Both the position numbers and the translations under genes were made by a program. From the NCBI GenBank assembly GCA_964535575.1, contig CAZHTC010000009.1:1-64000 (forward strand): DNA of 64,000 nucleotides, given 5' to 3'. This document shows positions 33,380 to 41,900 of the stretch, piece by piece. The notes beneath the pieces were generated by a model. The model had not been told where the DNA came from and made no database searches. It saw nothing but the letters and a program-made list of their open reading frames with translations. Source of the stretch: JAGPCK01 sp964535575 (GTDB taxonomy: Bacteria > Bacteroidota > Bacteroidia > UKL13-3). Each line of letters starts with the position of its first letter. Position 1 is the first letter of the stretch.

Positions 33380-35776
33380 TTGATTTTCCCCGAACAGACA
33401 GAAGAAAAAATAGGTTTTGCGCAGGTAAGGCAACTGTTGCTGCAGGAAGTATTAAGTCCGCTGGGCGAAAACTACATTCATAAAATTCGTTTCAGCAGCG
33501 ATTTTGAAACGGTGGAGCGCATGCTGAAACAAACAAAAAATTTTAAAGACCTGTTGCAGTTTGATCAACCTTTTCCGGCCGATCATTATATCGAATTACA
33601 TGCTTCCCTTTCAAAAATGAAACTGGAAGGAGCCTGGCTCACCGAAGAAGAGTTTTTTAACCTGCTCAGGGTATTGCGTACCATGGAAGCCGTGTATCGT
33701 TATTTTGAACAACGACCAGAACATTATGCCGAACTTCAAAAATTATTTACCGGCACGTCATTCAATAGTTCGCTTGGCAAACTTATTTCAGCAAAAATTG
33801 ATGAAGAGGGAAATATCCGGCCCAATGCTTCCCCCGAATTATCTTCCATTATCAAACAATTGGGAGATAAGGAACGTGATGTGCGCAAGAGGCTAAACGC
33901 TATTTACAAAAAGGCACAGGACGCAGGCTGGGTAGCGGATTCGGGCATTACCATCCGCAATGACCGTTTGGTGATTCCGGTATTGGCCGAGCATAAAAAA
34001 CATTTGAAAGGTTTTGTACATGATGAATCGGCAACTGCTCAAACGTTTTATATTGAACCGGCCGAGGTATTTGAACTGCACAATGAAATAAGGGAATGGC
34101 AATTGGCCAAAAAACGGGAAATAGAACGGATACTCACTCAACTTACCAATGAATTCAGACCGCATGTTCCCGAACTTGAATTATATCAGCAAAAATTAGC
34201 CATTGTTGATTTTATACGAGCCAAGGCAAAACTCGCAATTAAAATGGAAGCCGAACTACCGCTGTTGCAAAAGCAACCGGGGATTAAATTGCAAAAGGCT
34301 TATCATCCGTTGCTGTGGTTGCATCATAAAAAAGTAAATAAACCTATTGTTCCTCTAAATGTAGAACTGGATACCGAACAACGTATTCTGGTTATCTCCG
34401 GACCAAATGCAGGTGGAAAATCCGTTTGTATGAAAACCATTGCGCTGTTGCAATACATGTTGCAATGCGGGTTGTTAATTCCTGCACAACCTCATTCGGT
34501 ATGCGGTATTTTTCAGGATATGCTGGTGAGCATTGGTGACGACCAAAGCATTGAGAATGATTTAAGCACGTATAGTTCGCATTTGCAGCATATGAAATTT
34601 TTTATGGATTATGCCGGCAAAAAAACGTTATTCTTTATTGATGAATTCGGAACCGGAACCGATCCGCAGTTTGGAGGTCCCATTGCCGAATCGGTGTTGA
34701 TGCAATTGGCCAACAAGCAGGCTTTCGGGGTAGTTACAACTCATTACAGCAATATCAAAACTTTTGCAAACAATACCAAAGGTATGCTCAACGCAAGTAT
34801 GTTGTTTGATAGTGAAAATATGGTTCCGTTATATGTGCTGGAAACCGGAAAACCAGGAAGTTCACATGCTTTTGAAATTGCCCAGCGCACTGGTTTCCCC
34901 AAACATATTCTGGATTATGCACGCGCACGCAGCGGCCACAAGCAACTAAACGTGGATGATTTGTTGCTGAATCTTCAGCAGGATCGGATTGAAATAAATC
35001 GCCTGAAAGAAGAGAACGAAAAACGGGATAAAGAACTGCACAAACTGCTTCAGGAATACAACAAAAAAAACGAAGAAATACAGCAACAAAAAAAGATTTT
35101 AATACAGCAGGCAAAAGAGCAGGCTCTTCAAATTGTAAAAAATGCCAATAGCCTCATTGAGCAAACCATTAAAGAAATAAGAACAAGCGGAGCCGAACAG
35201 GTGCATACCAAACAGGTGCGCGAGGAGCTGAAACAGTTTGGGGAAGAGCTGAAAAAAGAAATAGCGGTAGAAACTTCGAAACAACCTGCAAAAGAAATCC
35301 GCAAGAAACCGGTTGATGAAAAAATAACTGTAGGAAGTTATGTAAGGATAAAAGAGAATAACGGCACGGGGCAGGTGATTGAAATTTCGAAAAACAAGGC
35401 TGTGGTGAGCATTGGCGAATTACGAACTACCATTGATCTGGCACGATTGGAAAGCACCACGGCACCACCTAAAGAAAAAAATATATCTGCCTATGGAGTA
35501 TCGGGGTTAGATATGACCGAAAAATACCGCGGGTTCAATACCGAGTTGAATATAATAGGAGAGCGGGGAGAAGAGGCAGTGAGGCAATTAAAGGTGTTTA
35601 TTGATGAAGCCTACCTGCTTGGATTTAAAAATGTACGCATTGTTCATGGTAAAGGTGATGGGATTTTACGTAAGTTGGTAACTGAAGAATTAAAACGCAA
35701 TGAACTGGTGATTTCCTTTAATGAGGCACATGCCGAAACAGGTGGTGCTGGAGCAACCATGGTTGAAATAAAATGA
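33380..35776 (+). CDS. mutS2: MutS2 family ATPase/endonuclease
   Basis: A 798-residue protein; the TTG at 33380 is taken as the start because the reading IFPEQTEEKIGFAQVRQLL from there matches the conserved MutS2 N-terminus. Walker A ISGPNAGGKSVCMK lies at about residue 340, and FFIDEFGTGTDPQFGG is the Walker B/signature region. A long coiled coil (about 525-630) and a C-terminal Smr nuclease domain (VRIVHGKGDGILR) complete it. MutS2 suppresses recombination and rescues collided ribosomes rather than repairing mismatches. It overlaps the M50 gene by four bases. Confidence 0.95.
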   Translation: MIFPEQTEEKIGFAQVRQLLLQEVLSPLGENYIHKIRFSSDFETVERMLKQTKNFKDLLQFDQPFPADHYIELHASLSKMKLEGAWLTEEEFFNLLRVLRTMEAVYRYFEQRPEHYAELQKLFTGTSFNSSLGKLISAKIDEEGNIRPNASPELSSIIKQLGDKERDVRKRLNAIYKKAQDAGWVADSGITIRNDRLVIPVLAEHKKHLKGFVHDESATAQTFYIEPAEVFELHNEIREWQLAKKREIERILTQLTNEFRPHVPELELYQQKLAIVDFIRAKAKLAIKMEAELPLLQKQPGIKLQKAYHPLLWLHHKKVNKPIVPLNVELDTEQRILVISGPNAGGKSVCMKTIALLQYMLQCGLLIPAQPHSVCGIFQDMLVSIGDDQSIENDLSTYSSHLQHMKFFMDYAGKKTLFFIDEFGTGTDPQFGGPIAESVLMQLANKQAFGVVTTHYSNIKTFANNTKGMLNASMLFDSENMVPLYVLETGKPGSSHAFEIAQRTGFPKHILDYARARSGHKQLNVDDLLLNLQQDRIEINRLKEENEKRDKELHKLLQEYNKKNEEIQQQKKILIQQAKEQALQIVKNANSLIEQTIKEIRTSGAEQVHTKQVREELKQFGEELKKEIAVETSKQPAKEIRKKPVDEKITVGSYVRIKENNGTGQVIEISKNKAVVSIGELRTTIDLARLESTTAPPKEKNISAYGVSGLDMTEKYRGFNTELNIIGERGEEAVRQLKVFIDEAYLLGFKNVRIVHGKGDGILRKLVTEELKRNELVISFNEAHAETGGAGATMVEIK

Positions 35777-36474
35777 ACATACCTGCCGATAAAATTTTAT
35801 ATGGTTCACTTATAGGAGCGGCTGTTTTACTTACCCGGATTCCTTACGTTGGTAAATTTTTCAGGCTAATTGATACACTCATTCATGAATCGGCACACGC
35901 ATTAATGGCTTTAATCTTCAGTGGTTCGGTTGACCGGATAGATTTATTTGCCAATACCGAAGGGCAGGCTGTTACACGCAGTAAAGGAAAATTTGCATGG
36001 ATAATGATTTCCCTGTCGGGTTATATTGGTTCTTCGCTTGTTTCCTTTGTCCTTTTTTTATTGCTCAGTCGGGGGTATTTTAATACGGCATTGTACTTCT
36101 TTATCGGGGTATGTGTGGTAAATCTTATTCTATGGGTACGCAATGGATATGGCATATTTTTCCTGTTGCTGTTTGGTTCGCTGTGCGGCCTTACGGCCTA
36201 TGCCCAGGTACCTTTACTTACTAAATGCGTTACCATTTTATTTTGTGCTTTGCTCTGGATGGATGCACTCATTTCATCGGCTATAGTCTTATACCTCTCC
36301 ATGGTGCAAACCAAAAACTCGGGCGATGCGTGGAGTTTAAAGCAGACCACTAAAATTCCGGCCTTTCTGTGGGGATTATTGTTTTTTGCGCAGGCCCTGT
36401 TTTTTAGTTACCTCACGCTGGCTATTTATTTTCCGGTACCCTTACCTCTGTGGCTGAGTTTTTTAAAGATATGA
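35773..36474 (+). CDS. M50-type membrane metallopeptidase
   Basis: A 233-residue polytopic protein with six to seven predicted helices. IDTLIHESAHALMALIF carries the HExxH zinc motif at about residue 39. The later Asp/Asn motif typical of M50 is probably in WMDALIS near residue 160. The family resembles M50B/'peptidase M50' proteins that cleave within or near membranes. The start overlaps mutS2 (ATGA), and its own stop overlaps the next gene, so it is embedded in an operon. Confidence 0.8.
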   Translation: MNIPADKILYGSLIGAAVLLTRIPYVGKFFRLIDTLIHESAHALMALIFSGSVDRIDLFANTEGQAVTRSKGKFAWIMISLSGYIGSSLVSFVLFLLLSRGYFNTALYFFIGVCVVNLILWVRNGYGIFFLLLFGSLCGLTAYAQVPLLTKCVTILFCALLWMDALISSAIVLYLSMVQTKNSGDAWSLKQTTKIPAFLWGLLFFAQALFFSYLTLAIYFPVPLPLWLSFLKI

Positions 36475-37229
36475 AAACGGCATTGGTATTTGGTGCAACC
36501 GGATTAACAGGAAAGTTTTTACTCAATGAATTGTTGGGCAGACAGGAATATGACAAAGTAAGGGTATTTGTGCGCAAACCGTTAAAATTATCGCATCCCG
36601 CATTAGAAATTATTCATTTTGAAACAGAACAGTTGGAAGAGATAAAGGCAATGATAAAGGGAGATGATTTGTATTGCTGTGTAGGGACAACTATTAAGAA
36701 AGCCGGTTCTCAGAAAAAATTTCGGGAAGTGGATTATGAACTGCCGGTAAAACTTGCACAAATTGCGGTTGATAACAAGATTGCCTGTATGGCTGTTATT
36801 TCCTCGTTAGGTGCCGACACCCGCAAGCATAATTTTTATTTGCGCACCAAAGGAGAAATGGAAGAAAAAATTCTTTCCATGCACATAGGCAGGGTAGTGC
36901 TTGCCCGTCCGTCCATGCTTTTGGGGCCACGCGAAGAAAGTCGTCCTGCCGAACGTATGGGTCAGGTAGCTGTAAACTTATTAAAACCCCTGTTGCGCGG
37001 AAAATTAGAGAAGTATCAGGGCATTCACGTGGAAGTACTCGCCCGTGCCATGGCTAATCTGGTAAATGCACAGGCATTAACCAAACAGGTATTTGAATCG
37101 GATGAGTTGCAAAAGTGGGAAAAACCTAACTTTGCACTTTACCTCCTTATGATTTATGGAATTACAACTTACAACACCCGCATTATTATTTTCTACCATT
37201 TCGCTGTTGTTGCTGGCGTTTACAAATAG
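36471..37229 (+). CDS. NAD(P)-binding oxidoreductase (HTATIP2-like)
   Basis: 252 residues from the ATG at 36471, which overlaps the M50 stop codon as ATGA. The earlier ATG at 36450 lies inside that gene. The Rossmann motif ALVFGATGLTGKFLLNEL opens the protein. CCVGTTIKKAGSQ, VDYELPVKLA and RPSMLLGPREESRPAE follow the atypical short-chain pattern. Relatives usually end soon after a DELQK-like segment; this one runs about 26 residues further in a hydrophobic tail overlapping the DUF2721 gene by 74 bases. That tail may reflect a lost stop codon. Substrate unknown. Confidence 0.85.
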   Translation: MKTALVFGATGLTGKFLLNELLGRQEYDKVRVFVRKPLKLSHPALEIIHFETEQLEEIKAMIKGDDLYCCVGTTIKKAGSQKKFREVDYELPVKLAQIAVDNKIACMAVISSLGADTRKHNFYLRTKGEMEEKILSMHIGRVVLARPSMLLGPREESRPAERMGQVAVNLLKPLLRGKLEKYQGIHVEVLARAMANLVNAQALTKQVFESDELQKWEKPNFALYLLMIYGITTYNTRIIIFYHFAVVAGVYK

Positions 37230-37605
37230 GTTTCTGGCCACGGCACAGGTAGTTCGAAATTTGTATGAAAAATACCAGGTAAGCAAAGATGAAGTGTATG
37301 TGCAACAAATTAATAACCTTCGTTACCGGTTAAGGCTCACACGTAATATGCAATTCTTTCTGGTAATAAGTTTATTACTTAGTGTGGTATGCATGTTTTT
37401 ATTATTTGCCAATGAACACCTTATTGCCCAATGGGTTTTCGGGTTCAGCCTGATGGCACTGGTTTATTCACTTATCCTCTCCAGCATCGAAATTTTTATG
37501 TCGACACAAGCACTCGAGTTTCAATTGCAGAATATTGAAGAGAAAGATATGGAGACTAAAGGAATCAGAGAGAAGATATCTTCCGTTTTTCAGAAACAGC
37601 CATAG
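37156..37605 (+). CDS. DUF2721 membrane protein
   Basis: A 149-residue protein with an N-terminal helix (TPALLFSTISLLLLAFTNRF), an arginine-rich amphipathic middle (YEKYQVSKDEVYVQQINNLR, YRLRLTRN) and two further helices (about 70-125). This is the DUF2721 layout. Family members are small membrane proteins without a known role. Its first 74 bases overlap the end of the oxidoreductase gene in another frame; the conserved NRFLATAQVVRNLYE supports this start. Confidence 0.85.
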   Translation: MELQLTTPALLFSTISLLLLAFTNRFLATAQVVRNLYEKYQVSKDEVYVQQINNLRYRLRLTRNMQFFLVISLLLSVVCMFLLFANEHLIAQWVFGFSLMALVYSLILSSIEIFMSTQALEFQLQNIEEKDMETKGIREKISSVFQKQP

Positions 37606-37608
37606 GAA

Positions 37609-37926
37609 CTATTTACCGAATAAATTTCCCAGACCACCCAAACCACCGGGCAACATATCTTTGGCAATAGCCTGCATCTCGGCTTGCGACACATTGTCGG
37701 CTAGCTCCATCGCCCTGTTCACGGCTACCACAATCAAATCCTCTACCTGTTCACGGTCGTTTTCATGCCATAATTGTTCAGTTATTTCAATATGCTTCAG
37801 TTTTCTTGATGCCGATACGGTTGCCTTCACTTTACCTCCCTCGGCTTCTCCATTTACAAAAATAGTATCAAGGCGTTGCTTCACTTCATCCATTTTTTGC
37901 TTTGCTTCCTGTAATTTCCCAAACAT
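37609..37926 (-). CDS. YbaB/EbfC family nucleoid-associated protein
   Basis: A 105-residue DNA-binding protein: helical start MFGKLQEAKQKMDEVKQRL, central strands VNGEAEGGKVKATVSASRKL and the C-terminal Gly/Leu-rich LPGGLGGLGNLFG tail. YbaB forms dimers that bind DNA and shape the nucleoid, and usually accompanies recR/dnaX; neither is nearby here. Convergent with DUF2721, three bases apart. Confidence 0.93.
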   Translation of the reverse strand: MFGKLQEAKQKMDEVKQRLDTIFVNGEAEGGKVKATVSASRKLKHIEITEQLWHENDREQVEDLIVVAVNRAMELADNVSQAEMQAIAKDMLPGGLGGLGNLFGK

Positions 37927-37976
37927 AATGTCAGTGTTTTTTTGATGGCACGAATATAGATAACTGCACGCTTACC

Positions 37977-38678
37977 ATGCAAAATGAGTTTAAAAAATTA
38001 AGTCAGGCATCCTCATGGCCAATTATGTTATTAGGCATTCAATGGATAGTGAAAATTATCGAATCTGTTTGGCAGTATAACTGGTTTACCTACGGAATTT
38101 ATCCGCGCAGTATGGCCGGATTAAAAGGGATTGTTTTAGCTCCATTTTTGCATGGCGACTGGATTCACTTGTTTGATAACAGTATTCCTTTTCTATTTCT
38201 TGGTACCATGTTGTTTTATTTTTACCGCCATATTGCTGCTGAAACCATGATATGGATTTGGCTTATGGGCGGCTTGTGGACCTGGATTATGGCTCGCAGT
38301 TCATTTCATATCGGGTCAAGCCATATTATTTACGGATTAGCGGCTTTTATTTTTTTCAGCGGACTGTTTCGCAGAAATCTTCAGTTAATGAGTTTGTCGC
38401 TACTGATTGTAGCATTGTATGGCGGATTAATCTGGGGGTTACTTCCGGTGGTAGAACATATATCGTGGGAGGGCCACTTAATGGGCGCTATTTCAGGATT
38501 GCTTTGTGCTGTTTACTTTAAAAATTACCGCACCGAAACCGAAAACCAAACCATTCAACTGGATGATGATATTGATGAAAGCGACCCTTACTGGATGGAA
38601 GGTTATGAACCCAAACCTAAAGAACCGGAGAAACCGGTACAAGTAGTTTACCACTACAAGGAAAACGAGGAGAACTAA
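37977..38678 (+). CDS. Rhomboid family intramembrane serine protease
   Basis: A 233-residue protein with about six membrane helices. The catalytic serine lies in FHIGSSHIIYGLAA (GxSx) after the conserved WTWIMAR segment, and the catalytic histidine is in WEGHLMGAISG. The N-terminal loop HGDWIHLFDNSIPFLFLG matches the conserved 'H-x-x-H-N' loop in variant form. A cytosolic acidic tail (DDDIDESDPYW) follows. It would cleave transmembrane substrates. Divergent from ybaB. Confidence 0.9.
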   Translation: MQNEFKKLSQASSWPIMLLGIQWIVKIIESVWQYNWFTYGIYPRSMAGLKGIVLAPFLHGDWIHLFDNSIPFLFLGTMLFYFYRHIAAETMIWIWLMGGLWTWIMARSSFHIGSSHIIYGLAAFIFFSGLFRRNLQLMSLSLLIVALYGGLIWGLLPVVEHISWEGHLMGAISGLLCAVYFKNYRTETENQTIQLDDDIDESDPYWMEGYEPKPKEPEKPVQVVYHYKENEEN

Positions 38679-38680
38679 AC

Positions 38681-38796
38681 ACATCCCGTCTGTACGGGGA
38701 AGCGCCCTCTTGTGGGTGCACACTGCAAAATTTGAGGAGATTAACTTCGTTGAGCTAAAGGTTGCTTTGCACTTAGTAGAGGGCGCGCAATGACGG
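38681..38796. repeat. MITE-like palindromic element (38.7 kb)
   Basis: About 116 bp, directly after the rhomboid gene. It starts ACATCCCGTCTGTACGGGGA. GCGCCCTCT (38702-38710) pairs with AGAGGGCGC (38778-38786). It ends GCAATGACGG, the reverse complement of the CCGTCATTGC end typical of a widespread bacterial repeat. Its first 22 bases recur with one mismatch at 44701-44722. Confidence 0.75.
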
Positions 38797-38876
38797 TACT
38801 TTTGCAATGATCACTGGTGCTTCTGTAAGAATAAAAATGCTTATCCTCCTAACATTAATGGCCTGCGCATTTTCAC

Positions 38877-38910
38877 ACTGAGTTTACCGCTGTAGTCCTG
38901 CTATTGCGGG
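38877..38910. repeat. Dispersed short repeat with hairpin (copy at 38.9 kb)
   Basis: ACTGAGTTTACCGCTGTAG followed by a CTGCTATTGCGGGG hairpin-like end, matching 10332-10363. Intergenic between the rhomboid gene and the PKD gene. Confidence 0.8.
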
Positions 38911-38945
38911 GAGGTAGGGGCGATATCCGAATCCGGAATAGAGCG

Positions 38946-38976
38946 CAAAAAAAATGCAGGAATCACCTGCATTTTC
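38946..38976. terminator. Bidirectional terminator
   Basis: AAAATGCAGG-AATCA-CCTGCATTTT stem-loop with A and T runs on both sides, between the converging rhomboid and PKD genes. It should stop the long minus-strand PKD transcript. Confidence 0.8.
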
Positions 38977-38997
38977 TATTCTGAGGTAACGAATGTT

Positions 38998-41900
38998 TTA
39001 TCTGAGCAAAGTTACTTCTCCGCTAAAGTATTTCTTTTTACCACGCTGGTCTATTACCCGCACCATGTACGGGTAAACTCCGTCCTGCACCCAATTGCCC
39101 ACTTTGTTATTGTAAGTGCCGAGCCACCCTTCGTTTGGTTTTCCTTCAAAAATAGTTTGACCCCAGCGGTTGTAAATGGTTAATTCAAATGATTTCCATC
39201 CTTCGCCCATAGGGTAAAATACTTCATTCGAACCATCTTCGTTTGGAGAGAAAGCGGTAGGAATATAAAAACTGAAAGCCGGAGAAATAATTACACGTCC
39301 GAAAGCTGAGTCCATACAACCAAAATCGGAAGTGGCAACTAATTTTATTACAAAACGGCCGGTATCCTGATAATCATGAACAGGATTTGTTTCGGACGAA
39401 TAAGAGGTATCTCCAAAATCCCAGTCAAATTTTACTGCATTGGTGGGATTGCTGAAAGTAATTTTGGTAAATAAAATATTGGTCGAATCCGGATCGGCAG
39501 TAAAGGAAACATTGGGCCTATCGTGAATCACAATGTTTTTATTGATATAGTTAACGTAGGTACATCCCGAAGAGGTGATAAGGGTGAGCTTAACCGGGTA
39601 GGTGGCCGGGCTGGCATAGGCCATTCGCGGCATTTTTATGGTGTCCTGTTTACCATTACCAAAATCCCAGCGCCATCCGCTTATCGAGCCATCGGTGGTA
39701 GTACTTAAATCTTCAAATTGAACCGTATCGTTTACACACGTATCGCGGAAGGTAAAGTCTCCTACTGGTGGCGGATTTATTAAAATATTATTAGATACGG
39801 TAGTACTGCATCCTTTATCACTAGTGGCAGTAAGCTGCACAACATAGGTATTGGATGTGAGGTATTGATGCCTTGGATTTGACCTTGTATCAGAGCCTCC
39901 GTCACCAAAATCCCACAGATATGACTGAACGGTTCCGGAAATGATAGAAGAAGAACTTGCAAAAACGGCCGAGTCGGTATAACAAGGTGCGGCCAGATTA
40001 AATGCGATATATGGTTTAGGGAAAATATGTACCGTTTTCACTATGGTATCAAAGCAGCCGGTAGTAGCTCCTACAATCAAGCGCACCGCAAAACTATCCG
40101 AGGCAGGAGGGGAAGTTGGTAAAGTATATTTATTGGCAGGATTTTGCTGAGTACTGGTATGTAAATCGCCAAAATCCCATGCCCACGAATTGAGGGTACT
40201 CACATAAACTTGCGAGAGGTCGGTAAATCTGGCACTATCATATTCGCAAACCGGTGTCATGCTGAAGTCGGCTTTGGGTTTGAAACTTACAGTTACCGAT
40301 TTATTTAAAGAATCTTTACAGAAGGCGCTATACACAACCAGTTTCACATTATAAGTTCCCTCGGCCGAGTATAAATGTTTTGCATCTTTAATATTGCTTG
40401 TTCCTCCATCGCCAAAATTCCACGATTGATTAATGATGGCGTCACTGCTCTGGGTAAGATTAGTAAATACTACCGAATCTTCCGGGCAGGTGGGAGCTGT
40501 AAAATCGGCCTTGGGTTTACCATTTACCAAGACAGGAGTAATAACCGTGTCAACACATCCGCTGTCGCTCTGGGCAACCAACATAACCTGATATGTATTT
40601 GATTTGGTATACACATGTACCGGATTGGTTGCAGTAGAGGTGGTAGTAGTATCTCCAAAATTCCAGAAGTAGGAAAGGTTACCAGAACTGATGGACGATT
40701 TATTGATGAAGAAAGACGTATCAATATTGCAAAGAATGCCAATGGTAAATGCAGCTTTTGGTTTAGGATAAACTTTAACGGTTTTGGTAATGGTATCGCG
40801 GCAGCCAAAGTTATTGGTTACAATCATTTTTACCTGATAAGGTCCGGCATTTACATAATAGTGTACCGGTTTATCAACCGTATCCACACTGGTTCCATCT
40901 CCATAGTCCCAACTCCAATGCGCAGGAGTTCCGGTACCCCCGCCCAGCGATTGGTCTTCGAAATGGATGGAATCTTTATTACAAACCGTGGTAGGTTTAA
41001 ATCCGGCAGCAGGCAGAGTATAAACTTGCAACGAAGCCGATGTAGTATCCCAACAAGCCTTATCGGAGGTTACGGTTAACCGATAAGTGTATGTTCCTGG
41101 AGAAGCATATTTATGTTTTGGGTTGGCAAGAACCGAACTGTCACCGTCACCAAATTTCCATAACCAGTTGGCAATGGATCCGGCAACAATACTGCTTGAA
41201 TCAAGGAAAACAGCGCTGTCATTGCGGCAAACACTCTGGCTCCATAATTTAGCATCAGGTGTAGGGTCGATGCTCACTGATTTTTGAACAGAATCTACAC
41301 AACCAAAATCACTTTGAACAATGAGACTGATATTCCCCGAACCTTCAGCAATAAATTTGTATTTGGGATACTGAGCCATGGCCGAATCGCCTGTACCAAA
41401 TTTCCATTTCCAGAAATTGATAACGCCACCGGTGGCAATGGTACTCGAATCCATAAAATTAAATGAATCGGTAACGCAATGCTGCGGAGTATAAAAATTG
41501 GCTTTTGGACTTGGGTAAATAGTAACTGTTTTAGTAATGGAATCGTCACAACCTCCCTCGTTAAATATTTTCAGTTTTACCTGATAAGTTCCGTGAGTGG
41601 CGTATTTATGTTTCGGATTTTTTTGGGTGCTGGTATCTCCATCTCCAAACTGCCAGTACCATTTGTTCACAAAGGAAGTGGCTGTATTCGATGAATCACT
41701 GAACCGAATGGTGTCATTCACACAATTCTTTTGCCAGCCAAAGTTAGCTACCGGTTTGGCATTAATGGTAAACTCAGCAGTAGTGGAATCCTGCGAGTCA
41801 CAATCATTTCCACCCGGAATGGTAGTAACCAAGGAAACAGTATATTTTCCGGGAACGGAATAGGTTTTGGTTGCATTTTGAGTAGTCGCTGTTGTGCCAT

